Assembly: GCF_020283565.1 (NCBI RefSeq)
Contig: NC_060062.1
Coordinates: 5,679,322 to 5,743,321 of the forward strand
DNA: 64,000 bases
Direction: 5' to 3'
Source: Trifolium pratense
Lineage: Eukaryota > Streptophyta > Magnoliopsida > Fabales > Fabaceae
Under the pieces are notes generated by a model. The model did not search any database. It was not told the origin of the DNA and saw only the letters and a list, made by a program, of their open reading frames with translations. The position numbers and the translations under genes were made by a program. Of the stretch, positions 12,301 to 25,143 are shown piece by piece (position 1 is the first letter of the stretch; every line of letters starts with the position of its first letter).

Positions 12301-14493
12301 TGAAACTCTACCCCTTTGGGAAGAAGGGATCAACGTTATTTCAGAACTCCTTTCATCACTTTCTGCCAATATAACCTGTTTTCCAGTCTCGGAAACTGAA
12401 TTTAATGATCCCCGGAAGCTGGATTTCTCTCTTGCGACAGTTTCATCAGTTATATGTCTTTGCTGGTCATTAGCAAATTGAAAAATCCTTTCTTCAGTTT
12501 GGGAAGAACTTTCTCTAGTTTTAACAGCGGATGCTGATTTACTTTTTGGAATAAATCTATTCTTCTCGGAAGTTATTTGAGAGCTTGAAACTTGCTTTTC
12601 GTCACTGGCACAGCCTTCTGATAAAGTGCTGACATGTTCATATCCTTTGCTATGTTGAACACTCTGAGTTCTCCTTCTATCAGTTTGTAGCCGTGTATCC
12701 CTTGCATGTGAGCTTAAGTATGATCTTTCTTCCTGGTTCTTCACACTAATTTTAGACTTCAGAATAGAAGTATCTTCAACATGACTCCCATGAACTTGTG
12801 ATACTTCAGAAAACTGTTGGGATTTTCTTCTTCTGTCTTTATCGTGTGCAATGATCGTCTCTTCTTTATGGTGTTGTAGCTCCACTCCCTGAGTAGAACC
12901 CAAAACTGAATACTTTTTCTCCCCCGTGTTCTTCATCCTAGTATCAGAGATCTTTTCAGTGTCTTCAATTTTTAAATTTCCTATATATTTCTGGGAACTT
13001 CTCTCTATGACGTCGTTTGTTGTGGTAGAGTTAGAACCAATAAATTTTTTATGTTTATCGCTTGTTTCCTGTAAACGTGTTTCTGACATCTCAAGTTTCG
13101 CTTCCTTGCCACCAAATGTCTTCTTTGATTTCAAACTTTCCATTCCAGTGGTAGAAGTAGAACCAACAAACTTTTCATGTTTGTCACTTGTTTCCTTAAA
13201 CAGTGTGTTGGATATTTCAAGGTTCTCTTCGCTGCCACTGAATTTCTTTCTTGATAATGAAGTTGTCTCAATTTCATCACGACCAGACTCTTGTGCATGT
13301 GAAGATTGATGCTTTCTTCTGTTTCCTGTTTGAATGTAAGCCTTGTTTCTTTTCTTATCCAAATGTTCTACAAAAGATGAATTATCTTCCTCACTATGGA
13401 CTTGCTTTTGTGAAATAGAAGCCTTTCCATAACCAGAGTCATGTATTGTAGATCTTTTTGAATGCATATCTTGGTGTCTTGTGCTTTGAGTTTCCTGAAC
13501 GGTTCCCTCAGTCAGCTTTTTTTCAGATTTCTTTCTTATATTCCAATCGATATCCGCACCAGATACAATTCTTTCTTTATTTGAAACGTTGTGCACCTTC
13601 TTTGGTTCAACTCTTTGCCTGTTGAATTCTTCCTTTACTTTTCCCTCCACACGGTTTGCTTCATCATTCTCATATGCCTGTGAAAATTCTTCCAAACCCA
13701 TATCATGCTGCTCTTCCATGTCGCTCTCGAAATCTCCTGACGAAAGCGTGTAATAAGATGAACAACTGGACATATTTCTTTGTTTCCTACTGTTTTCACC
13801 TTTTGTAAAGGCTTTCCTTTCAGTGTCAGATTTTTCACACTCTCTTCTCAAGTCTATGGAGGATACTTCATGTTTCTTCAAATTTCCTTTTTTCTTTGTT
13901 TTTATTTTCTCACTCAAATTGAGATGTCTCTCTCTACTCACATTGTTTCTCTTCTTCTCGGCTTCCATTCTCTTGGATGAAGACACGTTATTCGAATTGA
14001 CACCTGTAGCATCTTTATCTGCTTCCTCAATCAAAAAACTCAGAACTAATTCAGAATCATCAGAAGCAAATGAAGGGGAATTTTCTCTCCCTTTCTGTGA
14101 GGCTGAGCAAACGCATCTTTCCTTTATTCTGCTTCTTCTACTTGTATTGCAAACATTTCTCTCATTGGTAGAGCACTTAAGCTCATAAGAGCCTCTGACA
14201 AGACCATAAGGAACCCGAGAAACGTAAAGGTCTTCGCTTCTGAAAACTAACTTTCTAGATGCTGATAATTGAAGGAGAGTGGACTGCCTCAACCCATTTA
14301 GAATACAAGGCTTTACGGGTACTCTATAGGTGGAAAGAGCACAACAGTCACAACAACCGTGGCATGACGAACACTGTGACGAGGTTCTGTCAAATCTTTC
14401 ATACCATTGGTTTGAGTAACCATTGAAAGATAAAGGGAACGATTCTTTGCATCTAACACCATATATGGTTGAAGAAAAATATGCGTTGTGCAT
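9369..14493 (-). CDS. TADA: tRNA(adenine-34) deaminase, chloroplast (TADA)
   Basis: Deaminates A34 to inosine in chloroplast tRNA-Arg(ACG). Four exons on the minus strand, 14493-10883, 10802-10715, 9823-9696 and 9615-9369, join in frame to 1357 residues, close to the roughly 1300 of known plant TADA. The N-terminal ~1150 residues are hydrophilic, Ser/Lys/Glu-rich and presumably disordered. The first residues, with a Cys-rich patch ([11 protein letters not shown]), fit a plastid transit region. The deaminase domain spans the exon junctions: [20 protein letters not shown], then the zinc/catalytic HAE in [14 protein letters not shown], then [14 protein letters not shown], a complete HAE...PCxxC set. 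Start chosen at MHNAYFSS, which aligns with the plant N terminus; an in-frame ATG at 14538 is possible. Tandem duplications occur in the disordered part. Confidence 0.95.
11371..11544 (-). repeat. 87-bp in-frame tandem duplication inside TADA
   Basis: Two adjacent 87-bp units (about 11371-11457 and 11458-11544) are nearly identical. They encode two copies of a 29-residue block containing TEILK.KGK and [11 protein letters not shown]. The frame is kept because the unit is a multiple of three. Confidence 0.9.
13020..13256 (-). repeat. Second, older tandem duplication inside TADA
   Basis: Two diverged units of about 120 bp, encoding blocks that share LE.S.T...ETSDKH.KF.GS.STT. Divergence is greater than in the 87-bp repeat, so this is an earlier event in the same disordered region. 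Confidence 0.75.
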
Positions 14494-14538
14494 AGTCGTA
14501 TATGGTTTCCCACCCCACCAAGTGTGAGGTTCCTTCAA

Positions 14539-15968
14539 TTACAACTGAGCTTGGATCCCAAACGGTGTTATATGATGCACCAGATTAACAACATTAAAGA
14601 AAACAGAATTTGAGAAGCACGCTATGCTTTCACGGTTTCACCTTTCACACCTGTCCCAATAGCAAAACCAGAACAACTAAATGAACTCAGCAATGCATCA
14701 TAAAATAATTAAACTTGAGAACAATTAGTAACTGAAAACAATTCTTGATTGTCACACTCTCATGTCATACAGTGGTTTATCCAGGACCCTAAGTTAGGGG
14801 GTGCAAACAATTTAAATTTAATAAAAGTTAATAAAATATTAATCTTATGTATAAAATAAAAACATAAAATTTTAATAGATTATACTCAAGTCATACACCG
14901 AAAACGTTATTTTAGTACTCAATTATCACAATAAATATTGTAAAACAGTATAAAACTATTTTGTATATCTAAATAGCTAGTACTTCACAGTATAAGGCCC
15001 TGTAATTGTTGGTGGCACGTTCGACACAAGCTCAGCTAATTGGTGATTGTCTCTCTCAGATGTATGAGCTCTATCAAACCACACATATTCAGTAGCGTTA
15101 ATGCATACCTCAAAATTTTCTCCTCTAGTAAATCCTCCTCCAGACCCAGAAACTCTAAATACTCCACTTTTCCAAAGCATGCTATCATATCCTTCCTTAT
15201 CTTAGTAATCTCACTGAGGTCGGCTACATGGATCAAACAACGACATAATGTTCTACATATCTCTATCCAACTCATTCATCTCTAGATCTTTCTTAATAGT
15301 TTCTCTTATTTGTTTTCTACGTCTTCCTCTGCTTTTAGCGATTTGACCACTCTCCAACTAATCAACTCTCCTTACTACAAAATCTACATTTCTTCAAAAA
15401 GGACATTGGGCTCAAGTGGTCAATGAGCTCCCTCTGGGAACAATTCTTGGCTAGGCTTTACTTATCTAGTGGCCGAACTCTGGATTACCAGGGGCCCTTC
15501 CTCTGGGAACCAAGGGATTAACACCAAAAAATAATCTATATTTCTTCTCGCCACACCCCAACTTTGTCTCTCTCTGATGTTGTCATTTCTAATTCTATCA
15601 TGTCTAATTATTTTATTCTCGTCTTAGCTCTATACACACTGTCCTTCATTAAACTAAATTAAATTCTATACAATGTGTGGATTACAATATCAAAATAAAC
15701 ACAAACCAAAAAATATTAAATTAAAGGTAAATATTAGCCATAGCCTACCATATTTATAAAGCGTGTTGATTTTGTCTTAAAGTGTATTATAGTAGTTGAA
15801 CAATGAATACTTGAATCCTGATAAGTGCTTTCCAATTTCTTCAATTCTACTGATAAGTAGCTGATAGTACTTCATCATAGCCACCACCCATTTCAGCAAT
15901 TTTTGTGCCTCCTAAAATGTAAAAACATCAAATCCAAGTTAATTAATCCTCACCAAGAACAGCAATTG

Positions 15969-15971
<3 letters not shown>
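14539..15971. other. Intergenic, mostly unassigned repeat-like sequence
   Basis: Upstream side of TADA. Contains a short SINE-like stretch with ctctgggaac words at about 15405-15520. Overlapping short open frames occur at 14977-15275, but their residues match no family I recognise. No gene is called. Confidence 0.4.

Positions 15972-16031
<60 letters not shown>
15972..16031. repeat. (GA)n microsatellite, about 60 bp
   Basis: Near-pure GA run followed by a short AC run (16036-16048). The Arg-Glu and Leu-Ser repeat proteins predicted across it are artefacts. Confidence 0.97.
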
Positions 16032-16036
<5 letters not shown>

Positions 16037-16502
16037 CACACACACACAGAGATACCTTGAATTGGACGGAGAAGATAGGATGAAGGACGAGTCTATGGGA
16101 TTTGGATTTAGCTTGTTCTTCAAATGGTGTGCCGTAGTTTTGTCGCAAATCTGTGTCTGAATAACATTATAGTTTGTTCTTTTTAATGTTTTTCTTATAC
16201 AAAAGTTCTTAAAAATTAATCTCTCAAATATGGTGTAACTCAAATGCGGTAAATTCTAACTAAGACTTTGTTTAAGTCATATATCCAACTCATACTTTTA
16301 ATTAAGTTATAATAAGAGATATTTCATTAAAATATTTTTAGATGTATTTTTAGTCCTTTGAATATACAATTTTCATTTATTTATGTTTTTGACAAATATA
16401 ATTTTCATTTTTAGTTATTATAATTTTTTTCAAACTTTTATCTCTATATTTTTCTATTTTATGAATTTTAATTCTTCTGTATATTGTTAAAAAAAACTTG
16501 TT

Positions 16503-16664
16503 TTTGGTCCGGTAGTCTAGTGACTAGAAATTTCACCTTAAAGGTGAATAAGTGGATTTCTTCAAAAAGGTGAATAAGTGGAGTGTCCGAGGTTCGAACT
16601 TCGGCTCCTGCATAATAAATGTGATTTCGCTACCTGCTGAGCTAAGCTCACAGAGACCGTTAAA
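16503..16664 (+). mobile_element. tRNA-derived SINE
   Basis: Has a pol III A-box-like start (ggtagtctagtgactag) and a B box (gaggttcgaac) about 80 bp later, then cggctcctgcat. Contains an internal duplication of aaggtgaataagtgga. No acceptor-stem pairing, so this is not a functional tRNA. Confidence 0.65.
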
Positions 16665-17235
16665 ATTTTAATATCATTAATTTTATTAATTAATTAGTCT
16701 TTAATTAAAAAAATTAATTTTTATATTAAAATTATAAATAAATTAATATCATAAAAAGTTAAAGAATTAAATTATTATAACACTAGTAATATCTTAAAAC
16801 CAACAATAAATTAATCTAAGTGATAAGAGTTTTTACTTGCATGAGCAAGTCGCGAGCAAGTCGTTAGTATTTCAATTCATAATTCTTGTGGAAAAAAATT
16901 GGTTGTAAGAGAAAAATTTGTCTTGCTTGTCCAACAGTTCTCCAAAAAAATAATCTTTGTTAAATTCGGTGAAAACTCGGTATCAATAATATTCTTGTAT
17001 CAACATTTTTTGATCAATTTATTAATTTTTATTTTCGCAAATTACAATCATCCATGTGGAAAAATATGAGTATTTCATAAGCACTTTGTCAAAATTAAAA
17101 TGAGAGACTATTAAATATAAAAGTAGATAAGAATGAAGGGTAAAAATTACACAATCGAAATTAAAAAATCCTTTTAACTTTTCAAGCTTATTACTAATAT
17201 ATATGTAGCGAAATTACGCAAGATTTTCAACAAAT

Positions 17236-17309
17236 GACCGCATAGCGCAGTGGATTAGCGCGTTTGACTTCGGATCAAAAGGTCGTGGGTTCGACTCCCA
17301 CTGTGGTCG
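17236..17309 (+). tRNA. trnR-UCG: tRNA-Arg (anticodon TCG)
   Basis: 74-nt cloverleaf without an intron. Acceptor arms GACCGCA and TGTGGTC pair over seven positions, followed by discriminator G. The anticodon stem TTTGA/TCAAA encloses loop CTTCGGA, giving anticodon TCG, which reads CGA. The T arm is GTGGG TTCGACT CCCAC, and A and B boxes are intact. A run of T follows at 17310-17314 (tttttc), a usual pol III terminator. It appears to be a functional nuclear tRNA gene. Confidence 0.95.
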
Positions 17310-18254
17310 TTTTTCTTTATTTTTCATTCCTAGCATTTTTTTTGAAAATCATAAACTCAATCGCAAATGTTTACCAATAATGAATAAACTTATTCTACAG
17401 CAAATTCAAGCTTTTTGTAGGGTACATCATGATAATTGTGTGTCATTTGATCTTGAAGTATATATATATATATACTTATTCCACCTTCTAACAAATCATC
17501 TCATCTCAGTTGTTTTTATGTCAAAAAAATCTCAATTGTTTTAAAAAGAAGAAATCATCTCAGTTTTTCTTTACTACTATATTCAAATAACAATGAAAAT
17601 GTTAACATAGCAACCAATCATAGGACACCATGTCATTTAAAAAAAATAGTTAAAACACTATCAATTTCTTTGTTTTGTTCCGAATATTGAATCTTGAAAA
17701 GGGATGTGGTGGAGAGGTTTATGGAAATTTTTTCTGAAAAATTTTTGCCACCATCGTTGAATCTAAAAAACCCATTTACAGTCCATGAAATTGAAAGGAA
17801 ATATTCAAGTTTTACCAAAATTCATATGCAAATAAAGGGTGTTTAATGGGATTCAAATACAAAGCAATTGAGACTAAAAGAACTTGAAAGTAAAAAAAAA
17901 TAAAAAAAATTGACTGTAGAAATAATGATTGTTCTTGACAAGTTCTGTAGTGGAATTATTGAAATGAAAGAGACGGCGGTGGAAGGTTGAAATGAACAGG
18001 AAGAGCAAAAATGAACAAGAAGATGAAAAGTTTTTTTTTAATTCAAATAATAATATAAAACAATAATGGTTCAATATGAAACCGGTAGCAAGTTATTGTA
18101 TAAAAAAAGAAAATGACGTGGATGATTGCTATTGGAGTGTGTTAAATAATGTGACACTAGCACTTCTCATATTTTATAGAGCTAAAAAAATATATTCACC
18201 CTTCAATGGATAAGTGTTTGTTTCACCATAAGATTGGGAAATATTTATAGGGTC
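17310..18254. other. Intergenic AT-rich DNA
   Basis: Nothing beyond short chance frames and a (TA) run near 17460-17475 is seen. Confidence 0.5.
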
Positions 18255-18422
18255 ATGTTAACTTGTGCCCTAAGGGCACATGTTAAGCTACCTAAAAATA
18301 GAAATATAGCATTTAATGATACAAAGAATTTAATGTTTAGATAATTGAATACACCACAAGTTTAATAAATTTTTTCCACATTTATCTTCTTAACATGTGC
18401 CCTTATGGGCACAAGTTAACAT
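18255..18422. mobile_element. Foldback MITE with gtgcccta/agggcac ends
   Basis: 168 bp whose first 33 bp (atgttaacttgtgccctaag then ggcacatgttaag) are reverse-complementary to its last 33 bp (cttaacatgtgcccttatgg then gcacaagttaacat). Each end is itself a small palindrome around agggcac. No coding capacity. Related ends appear at about 40296-40325 and 40630-40655. Confidence 0.8.
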
Positions 18423-19423
18423 TCTCCATATTTATAACTCCTATTATGACCAAATTTCATATGAGAATTTAACTCCTTTAATTCACATTAACATGTAAAA
18501 TATGGAATAACCTTTGCATATGAAATATTATATATATCATCCATAACATAACAGATAAAAAAAAATGTTCTCAAGAATATCAACCACTGAGATATCAGGT
18601 ACCGATATTCTGTTCAGCAGATTATTAAAATAAAATTGCAAAGGATAATAGCAATGATAATATTAGTGGTACTGAAATTTACTTCATAAAAAACGTATAC
18701 TAGGTTTATAATACAACACTAGCCATTCAACTTTCCTTCCTATCCTCTGATTTTGTTTGGGAGTTTAAAAAAAGGGAAGGAAAACGATTTGAAGATAAGG
18801 AAGTAAGAAATGAGAAAGAAAAAAAAATAACAGTCTCACTCTCGCCCCTTGCATAGAGAAAGAGAAGCTAAAAAATATGCATTAGAAGAAAACTTATACA
18901 AACAACACTAGTAAAAACAAACAAAAAATTACTTCGAAAATCCAGTGTAATCTATATTATCGATCACAGTGAATTCACTTCCAAACTCCATGTGAGGGAG
19001 ATAATAAAGAAAATTCACACAAACCACGAAAAAATGTCATTGAAACACAAAAATGGGAAACATCCATTATAATTCAACTTCAAGAAATCGTACACAAATG
19101 TATTCTTTAAACCTAAAGCGCGTAAATTTGGCCTCTTCCCACCACAAATTTAGGAAGGCAGACCACACCAATTGTTTTCTCTTCAAAACCCTTCCGTAAA
19201 AAATCCGGATTCCAAAGGCAAAATATATTAATTGAAACTTACGTAAAAACTGACCAACAGAGAGGGCTCCACATCAAACATACCGGCGGCCACTCACTGT
19301 CTACCCACCCAAGCCTCTTTTTCCAGCCCCAATTCTGGCAATTCACAATCATATATGCTCATACAAAATGTAGTAGACACTACTAGTCTTGGAAAGAACA
19401 TGAGACCAAATCAAGAACAAAAA
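18423..19423. other. Intergenic and 3' untranslated region of the minus-strand Hsp110
   Basis: AT-rich with no open frame of interest. The segment from about 19040 has sequence similar to 36346-36520 downstream of the other Hsp110 copy, so it is part of the duplicated unit. Confidence 0.5.
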
Positions 19424-22400
19424 TTATGCAGAACCGGCATTCTCTGGCTTATCAGTCTCCATTGGTTCGGTGGATGCTGATGAAGCCTGATTACTACCAT
19501 CTTCCCCGGTATTCTCATTGGTGGCATTCTCATCTGCCGGAGGTTGCTGCTGCTCCGAACCCGAAGAAGCTGGGCTTGGCGGTGCTTGTGGAGCAGCTGG
19601 CTTGGCTGGCCTTGGTTTTGTCATAATTGGCTTGCATAACCTATTCAAAATATATATTTTTTATCAGGAAAAACACATGAACGATTAATAGAAAAAGAAT
19701 TAATAACGATAAGAATACAAGTTACGTTAATCCTCCACGGCAAGGAACTACTTAAAAAGCTAAATAGTCTGAAAACTAACTACCCACAGCAAGAGTTAAA
19801 CCAAATACCTATCGACAGCCTCAGTTTTCTTTCTTATCTCAGCTACCAAGAGTACAGGGTTGGCATATTTTGGAAGTGAGTCTTGCTGCTGCTTCTTCTC
19901 CCTAAGCCAGTTCTCCGCTTCAACGCATTCATTTAAGACCTACAAACACATTAAAGTAAATACACACAACTTTAGAATAAATCACAGCCATTTTATGGAA
20001 GACGGAAAAAGTTGACGAATGACTACCTTCTGTTTCTCGTTAATGTCAATGTGATCAAATCTGGGATCAGTCGACATTGCAGCTTCTCTGTAACTAGCTA
20101 TAACAGAGTTGAACTGATCAACTATTGAACCCCTCTCCTCGTATTCTTTGTAACGCTCTTCGATTGGGTCACCTTGCTGCAATTGCATAAATAATGATCA
20201 ATAAGGTTGCCAATGGTTAAAACTAACATGAAAATGTCTACAGCCACTGATATCTGTGCATAAAAGCACAAAGAGTTTAGCAACAGGGATTCTCTGATCC
20301 CTTTTTCGTTCTAAAGCTTTACATTTTGACATAGGACAAGAGCAGTGACTGTCTTAAATACAAAATATCTTACCTTTTTGAGCTCTTCAAGTTTTGCAAT
20401 ATATACTCCTTTAGTTTCATCTTCACCGTCCTCATATAGCCAATCTTCCACCTCCTGAAGTTTAGTTGTAAGACCTTCCCTCTCTGAAGCAATGACAAAC
20501 TCATGGTATTTGTCATTAAGCTGAAATGATAGCAGAAGAGAAAATTAGTTTCAGCAATTATGAACGACGGGCATTTGTATGTTATGTTAGACTTTGATTA
20601 AGAGAAGAAGAAAAGGTAACACCAACCTTGTTTCTCATGTCATAAACATAAGCCTCTACTGCATTTTTCTTGTCCTTTGTTTCTTCCATTACACGATCTT
20701 GCAAAGCCATTTCATACTCCTTCTCCAAAGCTTTCTGGACATCCGCAGGTGACATTGCTCCATAAACTAACTCAGCCACCGGAACATTTGTTTTCTTAAC
20801 CTTTTTCTTCGCAACCTGAATCAACAACATAGTTTGTTTTTTGTGAGAACTTTGCCAAATTGATATTGGATTATGGTAAAGTGTGCCACTGACATTTTTT
20901 TAAAAAAAACTTACTCAATACAACCAAAGGAGAATTGCATTTAATCCAAAGCAGAAAAATGAGGAAATCAATTTCAAGTTAAATCAATAACAGTATGATG
21001 GACACACATGGAAATACCACAACAATCCTCAACAATATGGTCGTAAGGTCATATTTGTGAAATTATTCTTAAAACTGTTTTCAGTTCATTTAAGCAAAAC
21101 ATAAACTGTGGCACTATCATCTCCTGAAGAACTAATTACTGCCTTGTCAAAAAATAGTAAACAGATCCCTTTTTCATGTGAATATCAATAAAATAAACAG
21201 GCTGGATTGAAATTGTCAAAAGCTCCAATGCAGACGGAAAGGCACATAAAAACCATGACAAGCTAAGGAGTTACAGGAAAATATCCAACAATTGCATAAA
21301 AAAGGGAATTTTGATGTTGAGAATACACTTAAATATCCTTTCAATTTCAATACTACTCACCTTTGAATCATCCACGTCCATTTGTGCAGGCTTATCTCCA
21401 TTATCAGGGACGCCATTTTCAACCCCGGGGGTATCAGCATTAGCCTTTGCATCTTGCATATTAACATCAGTATCATTGCCATTGGGAGGTGCAGCAGCAG
21501 CATCAGCAGGAGCTTCATCAGCCTCCATCTTACTAGGTTCGCTTGCTGATTCTTTGGAAACTGAAGCCTCAACTTCTTCCTCTTCCAGGAGCTGAACAAG
21601 ACAAGTAAAAGTTGTTAAGCAGTCACTAGAAGAATTACAGTTGCTTGATGGTTTAAAATCATAAATGCACTAGTAGCTAAGAAAATTAAGCAGCCACTGG
21701 AAGACTTACAGTTGCCAGGTCAACAGATGCAATTCCATGCACATTCAAACGAACTTTCACTTTAACTTTTGCCTTTTCGCTTTGTTTAGCTTCAAAAGGA
21801 CCGATCTGCATACAATCAAAAGTGTAAAAGGACTTCCAAGGGGTAAAAAATACTTGGTAAAGAAATTAAGAGACTCGTCAATTAGCTCACGGTATATGTG
21901 CTGATCCTTGCTGGTGTTTGTTGCCCAGGCACATCACTATATTGTGCATCAATGGAAAATGTTCCTGACCTGTAGAATGTCAGTGCCTTGATACTGGGTA
22001 TGGGATTACCCTTGGGAAAAACAAGGGAACTCTGCTGATTATCAGGTCCACTATCCTGTGCATCTGGAGCAGAACCTTTCCATGCAAGAGAAATTGCGAA
22101 AGGAAAGCTTTCGTTGACCTACATGTCATGAAATAAAATATCAAGACCATAAGAGATTTATTATACGAACCAAGTCACAGCAAGCAAGGACATAAAAAGC
22201 CGTGCCCACACGCGCGCGCGCACACACACAAACAAAAAAAACTCCTGTGCAATTCATAAAGGCCTAAATAGAGGTATATGCCAAAGATATGTAATTAAAA
22301 CAGCATAAAAAATGCTAAAAACTATGATTCCTAAAAAGGCACACACAGTTTTATAATGCGTAGGAATAGGAACAGAAGTCATAACCAAACAAACTCCTGA

Positions 22401-23594
22401 AACCAAATGCAGAAGAAACCTTACCTGAAATTCTCGCACTTTAAACGTTGGGCTAAGAATAGCACATTGTAATGCAGCTCCTTTAGCAACACATTCACTA
22501 GCGTTCATTGTCCGCCTAGGCTCCTTCTTGAAAAACTCGGTCAAAATTTTGTTTATAGCCGGTACACGAGAGCCCGAACCAACGACCTCAACCATATGAA
22601 TATCATCAACAGAGAGTCCTGCTTCGGCAAGTGCCCTCTCCAAAGGTCCCTTGACACGCTCCAAAATCGGGAGACTCAGTTCCTCAAACTCATCACGCTT
22701 CATGATACCCTTCACATCCTTCTCATCCATCAAGCACTCAATATTCAGGGGCACCACAGGATTTGCACTGAGCATCTTCTTCATCTTCTCACAAGCAGCT
22801 CTAAGCCTCAAACATGCCCTAGCATTCTGAAGCACATCAATTTTGTACTCCTCCTTAAACTTCCCAGCAAAATGATGGAACAAAACCTCATCAAAATCCC
22901 TACCACCAAGAGATCTATCGAAAGAATGAGCCAACACTTTCAGCTGCCCCTTTTTGAATCCAGCAATGCACACCTGCATACTAGCATGTCCAATATCCAC
23001 AAAGGCCACATTCAGAGGATCAGTTTCAGACAGATCTGTCTTATAAATCCCATACGCCAAAGCAGTTGCAGTAGTTTCATGAAGCAACCGAAGTGGGTGC
23101 AAACCAGCAATAGTTGCAGCATCCAAAACAGCCCTTCTCTGAAGATCAGTAAAATAAACCGGAATCGCAATGCAACAATCATGAACCGCAGCATTAAGAT
23201 TTTTCGTAGCTATCTCTTTCATATTCGACAACATCATCGCAAACACTTGTGTAGGTGTAAACGTCTTAACTTCCCCTAAATACCTAGCATGAATCAAAGG
23301 ATACCCATCAGGTCCTTCACTGACACTAAAAGGTAAAGACTTAAGATCACTCTGCAAATCAGGATCAGAAAATTTCTTCCCAATAAGTCTCTTAATCTGT
23401 GAAACTGAATTCTTAGGATTCATCATAGTTGAAGCAGCACCAGCAGTACCAATAAAACGCTGCTTTTCACCGAAACAAACAATAGCAGGAGTTTCACGTT
23501 TGGATTCATCGTTTAACACAACATCAATACCTCTCTGTCTAGCAACCGCAACAATGCAACTCTCGTTACCAAAATCAAAACCCACCACACTCAT
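19424..23594 (-). CDS. HSP70-15: Hsp110-type heat shock 70 kDa protein 15, copy A
   Basis: Cytosolic Hsp110/Grp170-type chaperone that acts as nucleotide-exchange factor for Hsp70 and holds unfolded clients. Exons on the minus strand: 23594-22425, 22118-21891, 21805-21710, 21591-21361, 20815-20627, 20520-20374, 20176-20027, 19939-19809 and 19640-19424. They join in frame to 852 residues (Arabidopsis relatives are about 830). Exon 1 codes the whole nucleotide-binding domain (VGFDFGNESCIVAVARQRG at 3-21, VGSGSRVPAI at 338-347). Exons 2-3 give the beta substrate domain. Exon 4 gives the acidic Ala/Asp/Pro-rich loop typical of Hsp110. Later exons give the helical bundle (AENWLREKKQQQ), and the tail is Gln/Pro/Ser-rich. 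A leader intron starts near 23867. Copy B at 31725-36345 is divergent with the same exon lengths. Confidence 0.96.
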
Positions 23595-24092
23595 CTTCTC
23601 AAATCAAATTTCACTTCACAAAAAATAATCTGAAAAAATATAGAAAAATAAACACTTTCAATTATACCAACAATGAATATAATCAATTAATTGAATACTA
23701 TACACAAACAATCAAATCAAATCAAACAGTACTAAATTAATACTAGTAAGTTTCATAACAACAACAAAATTAACAATAATTCTGAGATGATTTTGGATCG
23801 GTAATCATAATTGAATCCATGAAAAGGAGAAGAAAAACAAAAACAGATCTGAATTAGGGTTTTACCTGACGTTGGAGACAAGAGAGGGAGAGAAAAGGGT
23901 TTGGATTACTTGTGTGGTTACGTTCCGATTGGAGAATCTCAACAATATAACATCAAACTGTTAAAAGAATTTAGGTTTTAAATAATAAATTGATAATTTT
24001 TTTTTTTTTTTAAGAATCTGGTAGATTGGTCCCACTTTACTCTTTGCTTAGTTCAGCTTTCAGCGGCTCAGCTCTTACTTACGATTTTACGA

Positions 24093-24100
24093 TTCTAGAA
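24093..24100 (-). promoter_or_regulatory. Heat-shock-element core upstream of Hsp110 copy A
   Basis: TTCTAGAA is a perfect TTCnnGAA pair of HSF half-sites about 500 bp upstream of the start codon. The surrounding 15 nt (aagatggttctagaa on the minus strand) also occur upstream of copy B at 31425-31439. Two half-sites are fewer than the three of a strong element, so activity is inference. Confidence 0.55.
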
Positions 24101-24274
24101 CCATCTTTATAGTTACATAATTTTAGTTACATAATTTCTTCTTTTAGTTTTTTTTTACTGATACTTTCTTTTTTTAGTTAGATACTCCTCCAACATCATT
24201 CACAATGATTTAAACTCTCAACACCACTTTTTTAACTCTCAACACTTCACATTATTTTTTCATTCGGTTGTTGT

Positions 24275-25140
24275 TGTTAGGACTAGTAGAGTTTAAGGAT
24301 AGATGTTGGACACATTCTTATGACATTGTGTACACAGTGACTTAGCCATGTATGCATGTGTAGTTGCCTGCATAACAAATTGGTCCTTGTAACTATATAA
24401 GGCAGTAGCCTATCAGTAAATGAATGAGAATCACACCCTTACTAAACAATTGGTATCAGTGAGCCCTTAGAGGGTCCTGAAGCATAACAAACGCAGTTTG
24501 TTACGCACGTGTGTAAAACCGTTATTTTCTGTTTATCTTCTTCCCGTTTCTTGCAATTCTTGCTTGTTCTTCTGCAATTCCTGCTTGTTCTTCTGCAAAT
24601 CAATGGCGGAATCGTCCTTTATGCAACCTGCCATACCCAAATTCGATGGACATTACGATCATTGGTCCATGCTTATGGAGAATTTGCTTCATTCCAAGGA
24701 ATATTGGAGTGTCATTGAAGATGGTGTTGTTGTAGCTCCTGCGAACGCCACTGCAGAACAGAGAAAAACTGTTGATGAAAGCAAGCTCAATGATTTGAAG
24801 GCCAAGAACTACCTATTCCAAGCAATTGATCGCACAATCTTGGAAACAATCTTGAATCGAGATCCATGACATCAAAATTCAATTATGTTGTTTGCTCAAT
24901 TGAAGAGTCCAACGATGTCACTACACTCACCATTGATGAATTACAAAGTAGTCTACTAGTTCATGAACAAAGAATGCAATTCACCCAAGAAAAAGATGAA
25001 GAGCAGGCATTGCAAATCTCTGCAGGCAGAGGTGGTGGTCGAGGCAGAGGGGGAAATAGTGTCAGAGGTAGGGGGAGAGGTAGCCAGAATAAAGACCAAA
25101 TAGGATGTTATAGATGTCATAAACTTGGGCACTATAGGAT
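24275..25140 (+). pseudogene. Copia retrotransposon remnant: 5' LTR, PBS and internally deleted gag
   Basis: LTR at 24275-24448 runs from TGTTAG to AAACA with ctatataagg as TATA. It is followed by a primer-binding site ttggtatcag (24450-24459) complementary to the initiator tRNA-Met 3' end. The gag starts at 24603 (MAESSFMQPAIPKFDGHYDH) and carries the UBN2-type domain to NRDP at 24869. It then jumps to a second frame, MTSKFNYVVCSIEESND and on to a Gly/Arg-rich stretch and the start of a CCHC zinc knuckle (CYRCHKLGH). About 70-80 residues of the middle of gag are missing at the junction. The knuckle is cut off, and there is no pol and no 3' LTR. Confidence 0.85.
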
Positions 25141-25143
25141 GTT

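Noticed and set aside
14977..15275. Overlapping frames on both strands
   Set aside because: No family recognised and no clear exon structure; could be an old pseudogene but cannot be supported.
15903..16243. Arg-Glu and Leu-Ser repeat proteins on both strands
   Set aside because: They are translations of the GA microsatellite.
16503..16664. Possible second tRNA gene
   Set aside because: A and B boxes are present but there is no acceptor or anticodon stem pairing, so it was called a SINE.
22596..23279. 227-residue plus-strand frame
   Set aside because: It is the antisense of Hsp110 copy A exon 1; a similar antisense frame occurs in copy B at the matching place.
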